From: Porphyra umbilicalis
Taxonomy: Eukaryota; Rhodophyta; Bangiophyceae; Bangiales; Bangiaceae
Direction of reading: 5' to 3'
NCBI GenBank assembly: GCA_002049455.2
Contig: KV918784.1
Span: 372,001 to 436,000, forward strand
Length of the DNA stretch: 64,000 bases
A program made the translations under genes and the position numbers. A model generated the notes under the pieces. The model did no database searches and was not told the DNA's origin. It was given only the letters and a program-made list of their open reading frames with translations. Shown one piece after another: positions 1 through 11,133 of this stretch. Every line of letters starts with the position of its first letter. The first letter of the stretch is position 1.

Positions 1-59
1 GCCGTGTCCAGGCGCCCCAGAGGGAATGGAACCGACATAACTGTCGATCTGAGGGCATA

Positions 60-1060
60 CCTCAAGGGCCCTTCGCCGTTCCGGCATCGGGGACGGGTCG
101 GTCATCCACGTCACCGACCGACACTCAAACGACGAGCGCCCCGCGGACAGAAACGGCGTGCCAGTGCAGGAGACACGGCGACGGGGTGCCGACGGACACG
201 ACCGCACCCCCCCTGGCAGCGACCACGTGCTGCTGCTGTGGCGCCAGCAGCGCGGAGCGGGCACCAGCCGCAACAGCCATCAGGGCGTCTGTCGCCGCCG
301 CCGGCGGCTGCCATGGCCACCACGCCGCCACGATCCACCGCTCGCCGCTGCAATTGACGACGCGGTGGAGTGCGGGCCGGCCAGCACTCGCGCGGACAGC
401 GGTGGGGACTGCTTGCCGGGCACGTCCAGGCCTGACACTCAACCGACGACCACCCCGCGGGAAGAAGCAGCGCGCCAGTGCAGGAGGCACGGCGACGGTC
501 TGTCGACGGCCGCGACTGCGCCCCCCTTGGCATCGACCAGATGCTGCTGCTGTGGCGCCCGCTGCACGAAACGGTCACGAGCCGCAACAGCCGTCGGGGC
601 GTCCGTCACCGCCACCGGCGACTGCCAAGGCCACCACGCCGCCGCCATCCACTGCTGGCCGCTGCAATTGACGACGCGGCGGGGTGGGGGCCCGCCAGCA
701 CTCGCGCGGACAGCGGCGGGGACTGCGTGCCGGGCACGTCCAGTCCTGACACTCAACCGACGACCCCCCGCGGCAAGCAACCGCGCGCCCGTGCAGGAGG
801 CATGGAGACGGGGATCCCACCGCCACGACCGCTTCGCCTGCAGAACGTCCGGGTGCTGCTGCACCCCCGCCCGCAGCGCCGGCGACCGCCACAGGTACCA
901 CGCCGTTCCCATCCAGCTCTCACTGCTCCAAGTGACGAAATTGCTCTGTGGGCCGGCCGACAGCCGCACGCACGGCGGCCGGGAACTGATCCTAGCAACG
1001 TCGTCCGGGCGTACCGCTGCGGGAGCCACGGTGCGAGGCGCTCGGTCGCCTTCAAAGCCG
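60..1060. repeat. Tandem array, 314-bp unit, about three copies
   Basis: The phrase GACACTCAA(A/C)CGACGA recurs with its A of ACACTCAA at 121, 435 and 749, exactly 314 bp apart, and the sequence between follows the same order (CCACACGCCGCC-like and CTGCAATTGACGACGCGG blocks). Copy three decays after about 1000. Several overlapping Arg/Pro/Ala-rich frames are open through the array on both strands, as expected of GC-rich tandem DNA, and none resembles a protein family. The array may continue left of the window. Confidence 0.85.
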
Positions 1061-2346
1061 AAGCAGGGCAAGCAAGACGGTGCTCTGTGCGTACCCGGCA
1101 TGATGATCGTGTTGCCGCCCCATTTCTTGTGTCAGCCGGGGAGAACCGGCGGCACCCGCGGCCTGCCGTCCCGCTGCTGCTTTGCGACGTGCCTCAACCG
1201 CCGCTGCGACGGCAGCGCGGCCCCGAAACGATTGGCCGACAAGCGCCACGTATGATGGCCTGTCGAATGAAGCGACGCCCTGCCATAGAATTTGCTCATG
1301 ACTCGAGTCCAGTATTGCTCTTGCGTGGCGGAATTTCGTCAGCCTGACTGAATTGGAACGAGCAGAGACGCAAGCCAGGAGCTGGAAACGGCCACAGGCG
1401 AGTACCACGATGGGGCAAGAAGGGTGTGCCAGTGCATCACACGTTCCAAGTGTGCGCAGTCATCGTACCTGCTCACAGTACGATTCCAAATCACATTCCG
1501 TCAGGTTGTACTTGATTCACAAATACAATTCGGATTTCGTCGACGTGTATCTCGGCACCCGCGACCACACCATCGAGGTGCGTCTCGCGCCCGCCTCGGG
1601 CGCGCGGTGGCATTGCGCTTCCCGCTCTCCCGCTGCCTTTCCTCGGCGCCCCCGGCGCGGTGCGGGTTCGCCACGCCACCACCCCCCCCCTATTGGCTCG
1701 TCGAAGCTTTCGGCCAGCACCGTGACCGCCCCCACGTGCTCCGACGGCGTTGCGGTCGGCGATGACCCCCCCCGTGTTGTCCTTTGTGTACGCTGCTCTG
1801 TGCGGTGCCGCCGGCACCCGAAGCTCTGACGGGCTTCGAGGCCTTCCTGTGCACGCAGTGTGGAGATTCCACTGTGCGGGGACGTTGGCGCCGGCACCGG
1901 TGGATGTGCATCTGGCTGTTGGTCCAGCCTCGGCACCGTCCCGGCCGCCTGGCTCGTGTCGGCTCAATTCCGCTCGACGACTCCGCGTGGTCCTCACAAC
2001 CGCACTATCTTTCGCATTGCACTCTCCAAGTGCGCGTAGGCGCCGCCCCGCTCTTCGCGTGCGTTGAGGGCAGAGGGGGAATTCTGTGGTAGTTTTTCTG
2101 CGACAACGTCACTCCCCCTCTCCCGCCAGCGTGGATAAGGGAGACGCAGGTTCACCAGCGGGGCGGCGCGTGTGAATGGGGGTGCTTGGATGCGCACGGA
2201 TGTCGGACGCTCACGCGCAGCGGGAGAAGCTGGGGGAGCGCAGCCGTGTGTTGGAGACGGGGCGCTGGGGTGCGCACGGCGGGTGAACGGTCGCGCCCAA
2301 CGGGACGAGCTGGGAGAGCTCGGCCGCTTCTCGGTGGTGGAGCACG
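1061..2346. other. Stretch without a supported gene
   Basis: Part of this stretch (about 1250-1550) is less GC-rich than its neighbours. Open frames exist on both strands but have low-complexity Arg/Pro/Ala content and no motif I recognise. It would include the promoter of the transposase-like gene at 2347. No TATA box or terminal inverted repeat could be identified with confidence. Confidence 0.4.
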
Positions 2347-4452
2347 ATGCCTCGAGCGCCTGTTTTCCGCCCGCATCGAAGGGTGCCGGTGGTGCTGACC
2401 TCCACTTCCAGAATCGAGACGGCCGTGTCCGCAGAAGTCGCGTCGGACGCCAACTTATCATCACCGAACGTACCGGTTGTAGTGCAAGAAGCCTCAACTC
2501 GCCGAAGCACCGAGGGCGTTGCCCAACCGACTGGCGTTCATCTCGACACTGGGGCCCCACCGTCTACCTTAGTCTACTTCGGCGCCGCTACAAGCAGCCA
2601 GCCAGGCGCTCGGCGAGAAGCGGAACCCGACGGACGGGACCCATCCTGTGCGGACAATGAAGCCGACGAGTACGTCTTGCCGCCGAGCGGCTCGAGCGGC
2701 CACGGTTCCTTCCTCGACTGGGCCAGCGACGGCTCTTCCTGCTTCTCGGACTACTCTGCGGTGCCCGGTGGACAGCTGGCGCTCCTTGACGACGTGCCGT
2801 TCCTCAGCAACTTGCATCACGGCGACTCCACCAGCGGCTCTGCGGGCAGCAGCACAACGGACAAAGACGAGTCCATCTCCCCCGTTGGCAACCAATTGGC
2901 GGACGGCGGGGGCGCAGCCATGCATCACGACAGCTCCTCCATCTTATTTGCCGACAACGTGGGGTGGGGTCGCGATGACGTCCCGCTCGAACACGAAGAT
3001 GCATCCATCCTCGACAACCCTCACCCTAGCGAGTCCCGCGCGGCGTCTTCTGACGGCAGTGAAACGGCCAGCGAAGACGGCAGTCCGTACGCCAGCGAAG
3101 ACGACATCTGGTTGTCGACCGACGAGGACGAGGCCTTTGAACCGGTCGGCCTCGCGCCAGTCAGCACGGTGGAAGATTATTGTGCGTTCCTCTTCCTTAG
3201 CGGACAGGCCAACATCACCGAAGCTGCGTACAACATCTTTCGAATGTTCTTCAACGCTGAGCGCGCAAATGGGGCAGGGCGGCTGCGGTGCATTACGACC
3301 ATCCGGCGCAAGGTCGCCCCTGCAATGCGGGAGGCCTGGGGTCTTCCCCTGCAGATAGGCAGCATCCCGGCGACGGACGCGACGGGGGATCCTAAGAGTG
3401 TCTACTTCATCCTCCCGAGCACGCACGTCAAGCGTGATGTCTCCTTCCGCGGCACGTATGACCTGTTCTTTGCCGCCCTGGGGCCCGACGCTGATGGCAC
3501 TCTGGAGCCCGAATACTACCACTCGATGATGCACTTGAAGCGGAAGATGGTGACTTGCCCACTCCAGCAGCCGCACTTCAACTTCGACGGCAACACGTGG
3601 ACGGTCGGCGGCCTCGTCAACATTTTATTGACGGGGGGCACGTACCTGGAAGGGCTGGTCATCGGCAAACCAGAGAACGCGTCGGCAGAGGCTGGCCTGC
3701 ATGCCGACTCCAACGTTCGCGCGGGTGACTTCGTCGTGCCGTGCTACGCCGACGGCCTCCTCGTAGGGCGCATTGTGTCCCCGCACTGGTTGACCAATTT
3801 TGCCGCCCGGATCTCGTGGTGTCCCGTAGCGGATCGTAGTAGCGTGGTCGAGGCCCTGGAGCCAGCGCCGTATGACGGCCCTCGGGTCGAGCCGACGAAC
3901 GGGGTGGCCGAGACGCTGCCGATGGGCGGCATCACGGGGATGGATGCCAAAGGCAACAAGTGGTTGCGGCTGGCCATCTGCCCCTTTACGGAAGACTGCA
4001 CCGTGAGGCAGGGCAATAGCACCTCCACGGGTACGGTCGCCTTTGCGTACCCTGGATGGCGTTATCGGGACAAAGCTAGCCGACACGCGGTACGCTACAT
4101 TGGCGTGTCGCCTGCAGGCTCGTGCTCTGACGACATTTTGCGGCTCATCCAGGACGACTTGCGGGAGGGCACTACGGTGGGCTGGATGGGTGAAGACCCG
4201 GACGGGGCCAAGGTACGCATCTTTGTCGACGTGAGCTTCGTTGTGGGCGATTACGTGCAAGTGGCCAAGTCCAGCCACATGCGGGGTGTCTGTGCCGACG
4301 CACCATGCCCGCTTTGTGCTTACCGCAAGCAGAAGGAGGCCGGCAGCCAGTACGCTGGCGTGGGTGATTGTACCGATGCCTCTCTGGCGCGCACTACAGC
4401 TCGGACGCTGTCTGTTCTTTCGGCCTTGAGCGTATTAGACAAGGAAGATTGA
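2347..4452 (+). CDS. tnp2/Plavaka-like DDE transposase, N-terminal part
   Basis: This ATG-started ORF of 701 residues is the N-terminal and first-catalytic part of a cut-and-paste transposase. Residues 1-270 are acidic and Ser-rich, without clear structure. From about 275 on there is ordinary protein sequence. Near residues 626-665 comes FVDVSFVVGDYVQVAKSSHM followed by CPLCAYRK. That is the layout of the first catalytic Asp plus the Cys-x-x-Cys of tnp2 and Plavaka transposases, which usually continue with a Ser/Ala/Arg-Thr-rich stretch, seen here as ARTTARTLSVLSA. The ORF then stops, and the sequence that should follow begins 2.6 kb away, in the ORF at 7112. The two are probably one gene split by a long intron or an insertion. 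A GT at 4432 in phase is a possible donor but is unproven. Family assignment rests on motifs only. Confidence 0.6.
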   Translation: MPRAPVFRPHRRVPVVLTSTSRIETAVSAEVASDANLSSPNVPVVVQEASTRRSTEGVAQPTGVHLDTGAPPSTLVYFGAATSSQPGARREAEPDGRDPSCADNEADEYVLPPSGSSGHGSFLDWASDGSSCFSDYSAVPGGQLALLDDVPFLSNLHHGDSTSGSAGSSTTDKDESISPVGNQLADGGGAAMHHDSSSILFADNVGWGRDDVPLEHEDASILDNPHPSESRAASSDGSETASEDGSPYASEDDIWLSTDEDEAFEPVGLAPVSTVEDYCAFLFLSGQANITEAAYNIFRMFFNAERANGAGRLRCITTIRRKVAPAMREAWGLPLQIGSIPATDATGDPKSVYFILPSTHVKRDVSFRGTYDLFFAALGPDADGTLEPEYYHSMMHLKRKMVTCPLQQPHFNFDGNTWTVGGLVNILLTGGTYLEGLVIGKPENASAEAGLHADSNVRAGDFVVPCYADGLLVGRIVSPHWLTNFAARISWCPVADRSSVVEALEPAPYDGPRVEPTNGVAETLPMGGITGMDAKGNKWLRLAICPFTEDCTVRQGNSTSTGTVAFAYPGWRYRDKASRHAVRYIGVSPAGSCSDDILRLIQDDLREGTTVGWMGEDPDGAKVRIFVDVSFVVGDYVQVAKSSHMRGVCADAPCPLCAYRKQKEAGSQYAGVGDCTDASLARTTARTLSVLSALSVLDKED

Positions 4453-4822
4453 CGTTGTGCGGGGGGGCGGCCTGCTGTGGGAGAAGATTGTCTCTTTTGT
4501 GATTGTGCCGTTCGCCATTGCGCCGTGGTGCCGTGGGGCGTGGGCGACGCTTTCTGCCAGGCACTATTTTCGCATGCAACGAGACGCAGCGGGACGGCGG
4601 TGCTTGCAGATGCCCAGTCGACGGGCGCCGGTGAGAGGCGCCGCGGCGGCTGTGCAAAGAGGGCCCCATTTGATCCCCAACGGGACGCACTAGTGCATTG
4701 GGAATGGAGCTTGGAACTGGGTGGGCAGAGACCCGGTGATAACAGTCGGCGTCGTTGGTCAAGACCGGTATGAGCAGATAAAACGGACCATATCAAACAA
4801 ATCTGCTCATGCATATGTACTC
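4453..4822. other. Gap between converging ORFs, with an inverted repeat
   Basis: No gene is supported here. A 10-bp perfect inverted repeat (ATGAGCAGAT at 4770-4779 and ATCTGCTCAT at 4801-4810, spacer 21 bp) lies between the end of the plus-strand transposase part and the end of the minus-strand gene that stops at 4823. It could be a 3' hairpin or a remnant of an insertion end. Confidence 0.5.
4770..4810. repeat. 10-bp perfect inverted repeat, 21-bp spacer
   Basis: ATGAGCAGAT and ATCTGCTCAT are exact reverse complements. The spacer is AT-rich compared with the surroundings. It lies just past the stop codons of two converging ORFs. Confidence 0.6.
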
Positions 4823-5746
4823 TCAAAGCAGCAAGGCCGTCACATCCCCCCCATCACCCTGTACGACGCTAATTGGCACGACCACAGACACCTTGCCAGA
4901 CACCAAGTCACCGAGGTCCTCCAACTGCCACTTAGACGACCGGCTCTCTTTCCACGTCAATGCCCCCGACGAGACGAGCAGGTCGTCGGGCAGTTCCGTG
5001 ACGGCCACGGAGCTCTTTACGAGCGGGTTGACAAAGCACTTTCGCCTTGGGTCGTACTCCTCGGACTGCCGGCTGGCGACCGTCGCCGTCTCGACGCCCC
5101 TGGATACCACGTAAACAATCTTGCCCTCCTCTGTTGTGCAATGCTCCATCAGGATGCGAGTCGTTTTAGACCCGTCTTGGCGCTTGAAGACGCGGCTCTG
5201 CACAGCTTCCACCATGGAGGGGTTCATACGCATCGCGTGGTACATGCTCGCTCGGTCAGGGAGCTTGACCGTGCGCACGCTCAGGGCCTGCTTGCGGTAG
5301 TGGGAGCACGCCACCTCCGTCATTGCGACGAATTGCACCACCGCGCGCAGGACGGCCTCGACCTCCACCACCATTGTGGTCTTGGGTTTGTGCCCCACAG
5401 ATCTTCGCACAGGGGGGCAGGCACGCGCCTTCTCCAGCAATCGGCTCCTTAAGGATCCTTGAAGCGCCTTGCCAAGCACAAACTCTTCCTGCTTCACGGC
5501 TGCTTGTAGCGCGTTCAAGCCGGTGACCGACGCACGCGCCACCGTGAGCTCCTCCTCCAGCGCGGAGATCTTCGCCTGCATCTGGGGAAGAACCGTTCGC
5601 CACGAGGCCAGTTGGACCATGTCCCGCTGCATGCGGTCCATTTCACCGACGGTGATGCCGCGGCGCGCCCGCTTCCTTGGGACGACTGCGTCGGGAGCCT
5701 CTTTCACGTCGTTCACCGCAGCCATCACGAGAAGTGCAGCTGCCAT
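4823..5746 (-). CDS. Hypothetical coiled-coil protein with a basic nuclear-type motif
   Basis: The ATG at 5746 (MAAALLVMAAVNDVKEAP) gives about 307 residues. The frame stays open upstream but only with a TTG. Residues 24-31 contain PRKRARRG, a classic nuclear-localisation pattern. Residues about 45-105 (MQRDMVQLA... LPQMQAKISALEEELTVARA) have a heptad pattern typical of a coiled coil. The C-terminal 200 residues are mixed alpha/beta-like, of normal composition, and match no family I recognise. The gene sits antisense inside the 2.6-kb gap between the two halves of the transposase, so it is either nested in that gene's intron or part of an insertion that split it. Accessory DNA-binding proteins are common partners of large DNA transposons, and that role is inference. 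Confidence 0.55.
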   Translation of the reverse strand: MAAALLVMAAVNDVKEAPDAVVPRKRARRGITVGEMDRMQRDMVQLASWRTVLPQMQAKISALEEELTVARASVTGLNALQAAVKQEEFVLGKALQGSLRSRLLEKARACPPVRRSVGHKPKTTMVVEVEAVLRAVVQFVAMTEVACSHYRKQALSVRTVKLPDRASMYHAMRMNPSMVEAVQSRVFKRQDGSKTTRILMEHCTTEEGKIVYVVSRGVETATVASRQSEEYDPRRKCFVNPLVKSSVAVTELPDDLLVSSGALTWKESRSSKWQLEDLGDLVSGKVSVVVPISVVQGDGGDVTALLL

Positions 5747-7111
5747 TGCAGTCCCCTCACACGACCGCAGAGGTATAGAACAAGTTCCGCGCCAAGGCGC
5801 AGGTGAGAGGAGGTTGTGCTTCAACGGGCATGCAATGGCCGGTCGGGGGGTACGATGACGGGGGGTACGTCACCAGTAGGGATACAGTGGCCCGGAGGAA
5901 GCCGAAGCCCAGTGAAGGTAGCAATAAACGTGCGGCACAGCGGGAACGAAGGGGATCGGGAACGGTCATGAAAGTAAAGTGGGGCTGCAAGCAAGCGGCG
6001 CGTCTGCCCCTTGAACGAGAGCTGGGACGCCGGTGCGTGGGCGACCGGGTGCTGCGCGTACCACCCTGCGACAATGCCTGGCAACTAGCCCAACACGGGC
6101 GGAAGTGCGGACCTCCCGTCCACCGTGTGGCCGGCCGCGGCGGCTCCGTCTGCCCCGGTTACAGCGTCACAAATGGGAATAGCGTCGGCAGCACTCGCGC
6201 CTGAGCGGGTACGAGACGCGAGGGACAGGGTGGCGGTCTGGGGCGGGCCGGCAGCGACGTCACGGCGCGGAGGGGTGGTCGGACGGCCGTTGTCCCTCGG
6301 AGGCGCAATGAAGAACACCCATTTGCCCCCACGGAGGCACCGCAACCCCGCACCCCCCCATCCTCGTGCATCGCCACAATGGTCACACGGAGTCGACGTG
6401 GGCTGCCTGGCACGGCAAGCATCACGCACGCTCCGATAGTCGGGCGGCCGGCGCAGCGACGAAATGGACAAAACGGCAACGCGCCGCGTCCAGACGCGGA
6501 GAGCTCTCCAGGTGCAACCTGTGGGCGGACCCAACCGTGAGTGCAGGCACGGAGTCCTCGCACGCGTGTCCTCCAGGGTAGGTGCCAAAGGCGCAGCTTG
6601 GGTCAATCACACGGTGCATTCGACACATGAACCAATCACTGAGGTCCCTTGGCGCTCTGTGAATTGGATCAGCACAGAGTGGTTCGAATCGATAGGAGCA
6701 GCCCCCGACGTGCTCTGGGCGAGCTGGTGGCAGTCCGCAGCCAGGAGCCCTCCCACGCCGTGGACTGGCCAGCGACGAGGCGTCACTGCTCCCACAGTCG
6801 CTGACGTCCCCCTCTCCCTCCCTCACCCCCTGCCCCCCCTGCCCCTCGGTGCCCGCAGCGGCCTTCCAGTTGAGTGCGGTTAGAACCCGGACGCCGTTCG
6901 CAGAGCGGTCGGCCGCGTCAGCTGTGACAGCAGCATCCCGGTCGCCGACGCGCCGACCGGCCGCGCGCCCTCGACCACCCGCCACCCGCCGCCGGTGCCA
7001 GAACCGGCGTCACAACCACCACTCCGTTTTGAAGGGCTCTATTAGACGGCGTCGGGCAGCCGTCCACGCGTTTTGCGGCCGTCCCCTACGGGCGGGCTCG
7101 CAGGCTGGGCC
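5747..7111. other. Stretch without a supported gene
   Basis: GC-rich DNA upstream of the minus-strand gene at 5746 and of the second transposase part. The open frames present are Arg/Pro/Ala-rich and overlap on both strands. None has a recognisable motif. Confidence 0.4.
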
Positions 7112-8599
7112 ATGGCTTGTGACCAGCCGGCCGCGTCGTCTTCGGTGGGGACGGGTGCGGCACCATCTGCGCGGCCGCGTCGTCCGGTGGGGGTGGATCA
7201 CACGTCCAAGTACGTCAACAACGGCCTCAAGTCGCTCGGCATCAACACTAATGGCGCGTCCAGTGTCTTCCACGAGTGGGCGCTCGCCTTCCCTGAAGGC
7301 ATGTTTGATGGCCACCGCAGTGTCATGCCGTCGCCCGACCACCCCTTTTTTATGGGGCTCACGCGGTGCGTAGTGTGGGCTTTTTACGCCATGCTGCCGG
7401 CCGGCATGCGCTTGGCCGCCGAGGTGTCCCTTAGGGACGCATTGTCGCGGGCGCGCCTGAACCGAACACGCGTTTACAATGTCGACAAGAGCAAACCATA
7501 CACCGGCAACAAGATCTCGGAGTGGGCGGCGGTGTTGGCGGCGGCACCGCTGGCGTTTGCCCGCGTGCTGCCAACTGCCACCATGTCAGCTGCGATGGGT
7601 GTCGTCATGGGCGTCCTCAAGAAAACGCAGACCCTGGTCGGGGCCATCTACGCCTACCCGCGGGTCGACCTGGACGGCGCTGACGCGTGCCGTGCACGCA
7701 CTACGCACGCCGCTCTGCTGTTGCTCGCCGACGACTTCATATCAGCCGTCGCGGCGGCGTGCCTGCGTCCGGATTGCGTGGAGCTGGCAAAGCTGATTGA
7801 CGTCCCCAACCTCCACCGGATGCGCGAGGTGGTTGCCTTCTCTGTCCCCGCTTTGGCGCACGTGCGTCACACGGTGGAGTTGGCCTTTGAGAGCTCACAC
7901 CAGCCGCTCAAGCGGGCAATGGTGCGGGGCAACGGGCACGACGACGCCAAGCGGGCGATGATGCGGGTGGTGGAGGGGGAGCTGGCGTCCCGCCTACGCA
8001 TGGAACCAGCACGCTTTGGCATCCCCGACGACTGGACGGCGCATGCTGGCGTCAATGAGGCGCTGAAAAATTCCATGCCGCTGTGGAGCGAGAGCTCTGC
8101 TCCCTGGCGTTTGACCAGCGCCACCGTGCTGCTTGCGAACGTGCCGCAGCAGGCCAAGGACGTGGCTGCTTCATCCACTCGTGTGGGAGCGACTCTACGC
8201 TGGCGGGTGCGAGCGACTCGAGGCAACGACGATTGGGTGGGTGTGGGCGACTCGGTGGCTGTACTGGTCACGTCCGAGGCCCACTCCCGGAGGCAGTTTG
8301 TCGACTGCTCGCGAACACTTGGCGCGTCCGGCACCACTGTGGCCTACTTTCGCGTGGTGAGGTTCGCCTCAAGCGACAGTGGTCACACCTTTTCCATTGT
8401 CAACCCGTACGGCCCTGCCGATGACTAGGGCTGCCGCGTCGTGCGGCATCGGCGCTTCCAGTACATGCCGCTGGTGGCCTCGGCGCGCCGCGCTTGGGTT
8501 GTGCACGACTGCGACGAGTGCAAGCCGAATGAGAACCGCCGCATGGCCCACTCGGCTGCTAACCGGTGGGTCATCCTGCAGCGCCCTCGAAGCGGATGA
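7112..8599 (+). CDS. tnp2/Plavaka-like DDE transposase, C-terminal part
   Basis: The ATG at 7112 is in a good context (GCCATGG) and opens 438 residues to a TAG at 8426-8428. Motifs in order: GMFDGHRSVMPSPDHPFFMG near residues 62-82, at the place of the Asp-x-x-His second catalytic motif; then LAFESSHQPLKRAM near 260, the Glu-x-x-His...Leu-Lys motif that carries the third acidic residue. After the TAG the same frame stays open to a TGA at 8597-8599 and reads FQYMPLVASARRAWVVHDCD then ECKPNENRRMAHSAANRWVI. This resembles the Cys/His C-terminal region of Plavaka-type transposases. The TAG is therefore either a recent disabling change, a read-through stop or a sequencing error. The part begins where the ORF at 2347-4452 leaves off, so both probably encode one protein. 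Acts in the nucleus as a DNA transposase if functional. Confidence 0.6.
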
Positions 8600-11078
8600 G
8601 TTTGTGCCGTGGTGTGTATGCTTGGTTTGAATTGCAGAGCTGACGGTTCGCGTGGTCTGTGTTGGTGCATCACTTGTTCTCAGTGGTGTGCGTACACGTA
8701 TGTTTGTACGGCTACCTTCTATCACCATATGTTCAAACGTGGGATTGTTTCCTTGCCGTCCCTTCTCGGACACGTCCTTCTTGTGCCAAGTCATCATACG
8801 GCTTCTTCGTGCTATCACCGGCGCCCTGTCTTTTTGATGATAGCCGCACATTGCCATAGTGAGCACAGTGAAGTACTCTTCGACGTCAAGAGAGCAGCAC
8901 GCCTCAATGGCAAGAGGGAACACACGTCATGGCCACATCTGGGCCGCCAAGGCAAGCGGTGTTTCCCGTGCATGGAGGGGGGATGAATATGCTTTCAGGT
9001 TCTCGCGGCCTCAGGTCGGAAAAGCATAAGGCACCTCAGATACAATCAGCACGAGTGAACCAGACATATTTCGGCCCTCACAGACATAGTTCTGCGGAAA
9101 GCATCAGATTTGATCTGCAGCACAGCAGGATCAAAACCACGTTACCCCGTCAGCCGCACGACCGTCGATTCCAGCCTCTTGCACGGATCCGTTGGCCGTT
9201 CGCACGCCCGACAGAGGGCCTGCAGAGAGCCCTGTTTCCGCATTGGAACGTCCATTTCTTGTCGACATTGACAATTATGGCATGGTACCAGAGCTCCCCT
9301 CACGAACAAAGATGGAGATGAAAATTCCGTCCGTGGGTCATACCTGGTACGCGGCGCGGGGGAACCCGCATGGTTTTATGTAATATGAACAATATTCTTG
9401 CGACATCTTTCTGCAGGGACCCTCAGACCTGATAAACTTGAGTTGGCTTCCGACACAAAATCTGGTGCGAGGTGCACGCCACCTGCACAGGAATCTCTCG
9501 TGCCTGTGTTAGACTACTGCGAACATGCACCAAACGCGTGTCGAGGCATGCAGAAAAGCGCATGGAGTCCTGCAACCTCAGGACACCCACTTGCGCAGAT
9601 TTTCATCTAGAACCTGCATTTCAGGCTGCCATTGGGAGGAGGACCAGTTATCCTTCCAAGAAAGGCACGTGTCCCATGGTCGTGAGGCCTGGCATCACCA
9701 AAAAGTGCCTGGGTGTAGACAAAACCTGGTCAGAACGTGAGAGCTCCTCGTGGTGCTGTGCGGGACGATGAGCGGGGACTGTGTGAGGTGGTGAGAAGCG
9801 ATCCAGATCGAGCCGATCAGCATTGCTGGCCGTGCAGGTCTGCAGCTCGAATCTGCTGAGCTTTGGCTGCTTGATGTACAGTTCCAAGAAAAACAGGCAA
9901 ACTAAGGTGCTGGAGTAAGCTAATCACGACACCAGGGCATGCCAGAATATGCAAGGTACGACCTGGTTGTGCACAACGTCTGTCCAAATCACCACAGGTC
10001 GTGCAACATATCTGCATAGTACAGAGAGTAACATGCACCAGATCTATCCATTCCACGGAGAATGCGCGCAAATTTCATTCATCGTTTGTGTTGCCGACAG
10101 CAAATTTTCTGTTTTTTTTTTTGCATTCTCAATGAAATCGTGTACATGAAACCCCTGGTGACAAGACGCAAGGCGATGTGAGGCCCCAAAGCCATGGGTG
10201 CCAAAGTTCTGGTCTTCACGATCAAGAATGCAGGTACATAAGCTTCCTATAGCACCTCATCGATGCCAGGGCCGCCATAGCCTCTGCGGAAAGCACGGCG
10301 GTAGCGATAGTCTGCATGCTTCTGGGTGATAAAATCAGTCCCTACGGGGCCATCGAGGCCACCTTGCAGAGCGACCTGCAGTGATCCGCACTCGATTTCT
10401 CGAGGTAGCATTTGAGAACGCCGATCACATTGCAAAAATCTGCAGTTGGGAGGGGGGGGGGGGGGGGGGTCTGTGAGAGCGCCACGTGGGGGCGTTGGGG
10501 GAGGTTCGGGGGGGGGTTTTGGGGGGGGGCTAGCCCATCCAATATTTTTTGTTTGGCATGCCACGCGTCTGGTGCAGTACTTGACACCAGCCCGTATCCA
10601 GACACGACCATGGTGTCCGCGTGTGTCCACGGGTGCACGACCAATCGATGTCGAGGGCTGCTGTAGACTGCGTGGGACCACCGACACATGGCCAACCGGA
10701 CAAAACCATGGCTGTCGTCTGCATACCTGTGCGCAGTCACGGCGAGTACGGGTGAGGATGGGATTCTGTGAGAACGGTCTCTGAGAGTGAGGATGAGGAA
10801 GCTCTTCTTCCCGTCCGCCTGTTGTACAGGTCTTGGAGAAAAACTGGAACAAGGGGCCATACCAGGTATCTCATATTCCTCTGTACAAGCACTATGAGGG
10901 CAGTCGTCTCACATATGGAGATGCACATATGCATCCAGGCAACTCGAAAACTGGGGCCAGACGCACGGAGGTGACACCGGATGGTCGGCCGACCCCCCTC
11001 TGTTGCAGCCGAGGGTGACCGACCGCGTGGGCCAGCCGGGACACCAGCCACTGCGCAATACCGAGAGGCACAAACCTC
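8600..11078. other. Intergenic stretch with dispersed repeat and G-runs
   Basis: About 2.5 kb without a supported gene and less GC-rich than its flanks. It holds an 18-G run at 10452-10469 with further G-rich DNA to about 10530, and a short dispersed repeat near 10405-10450 that recurs inverted near 30405. On the minus strand a stretch ending at 10247 (frame reading DGPVGTDFITQKHADYRYRR) has protein-like composition but lacks a start or a family match. Confidence 0.4.
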
Positions 11079-11133
11079 CCGATTTGGAATTGATCCGACG
11101 AATCGAAGATTCGTCGGATCAATTCCAAATCGG
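11079..11133. repeat. Perfect palindrome: 26-bp arms, 3-nt loop
   Basis: The left arm 11079-11104 (CCGATTTGGAATTGATCCGA then CGAATC) is the exact reverse complement of the right arm 11108-11133, with GAA between. It is AT-richer than its surroundings and lies 420 bp upstream of the repeat-protein start at 11552. Perfect arms with so short a loop are rare by chance. It would form a stable hairpin or cruciform, or could be two short transposon ends meeting head to head. Confidence 0.9.

Noticed and set aside
6681-6690. tRNA B-box-like GGTTCGAATC
   Set aside because: There is no A box at a proper distance and no cloverleaf can be drawn.
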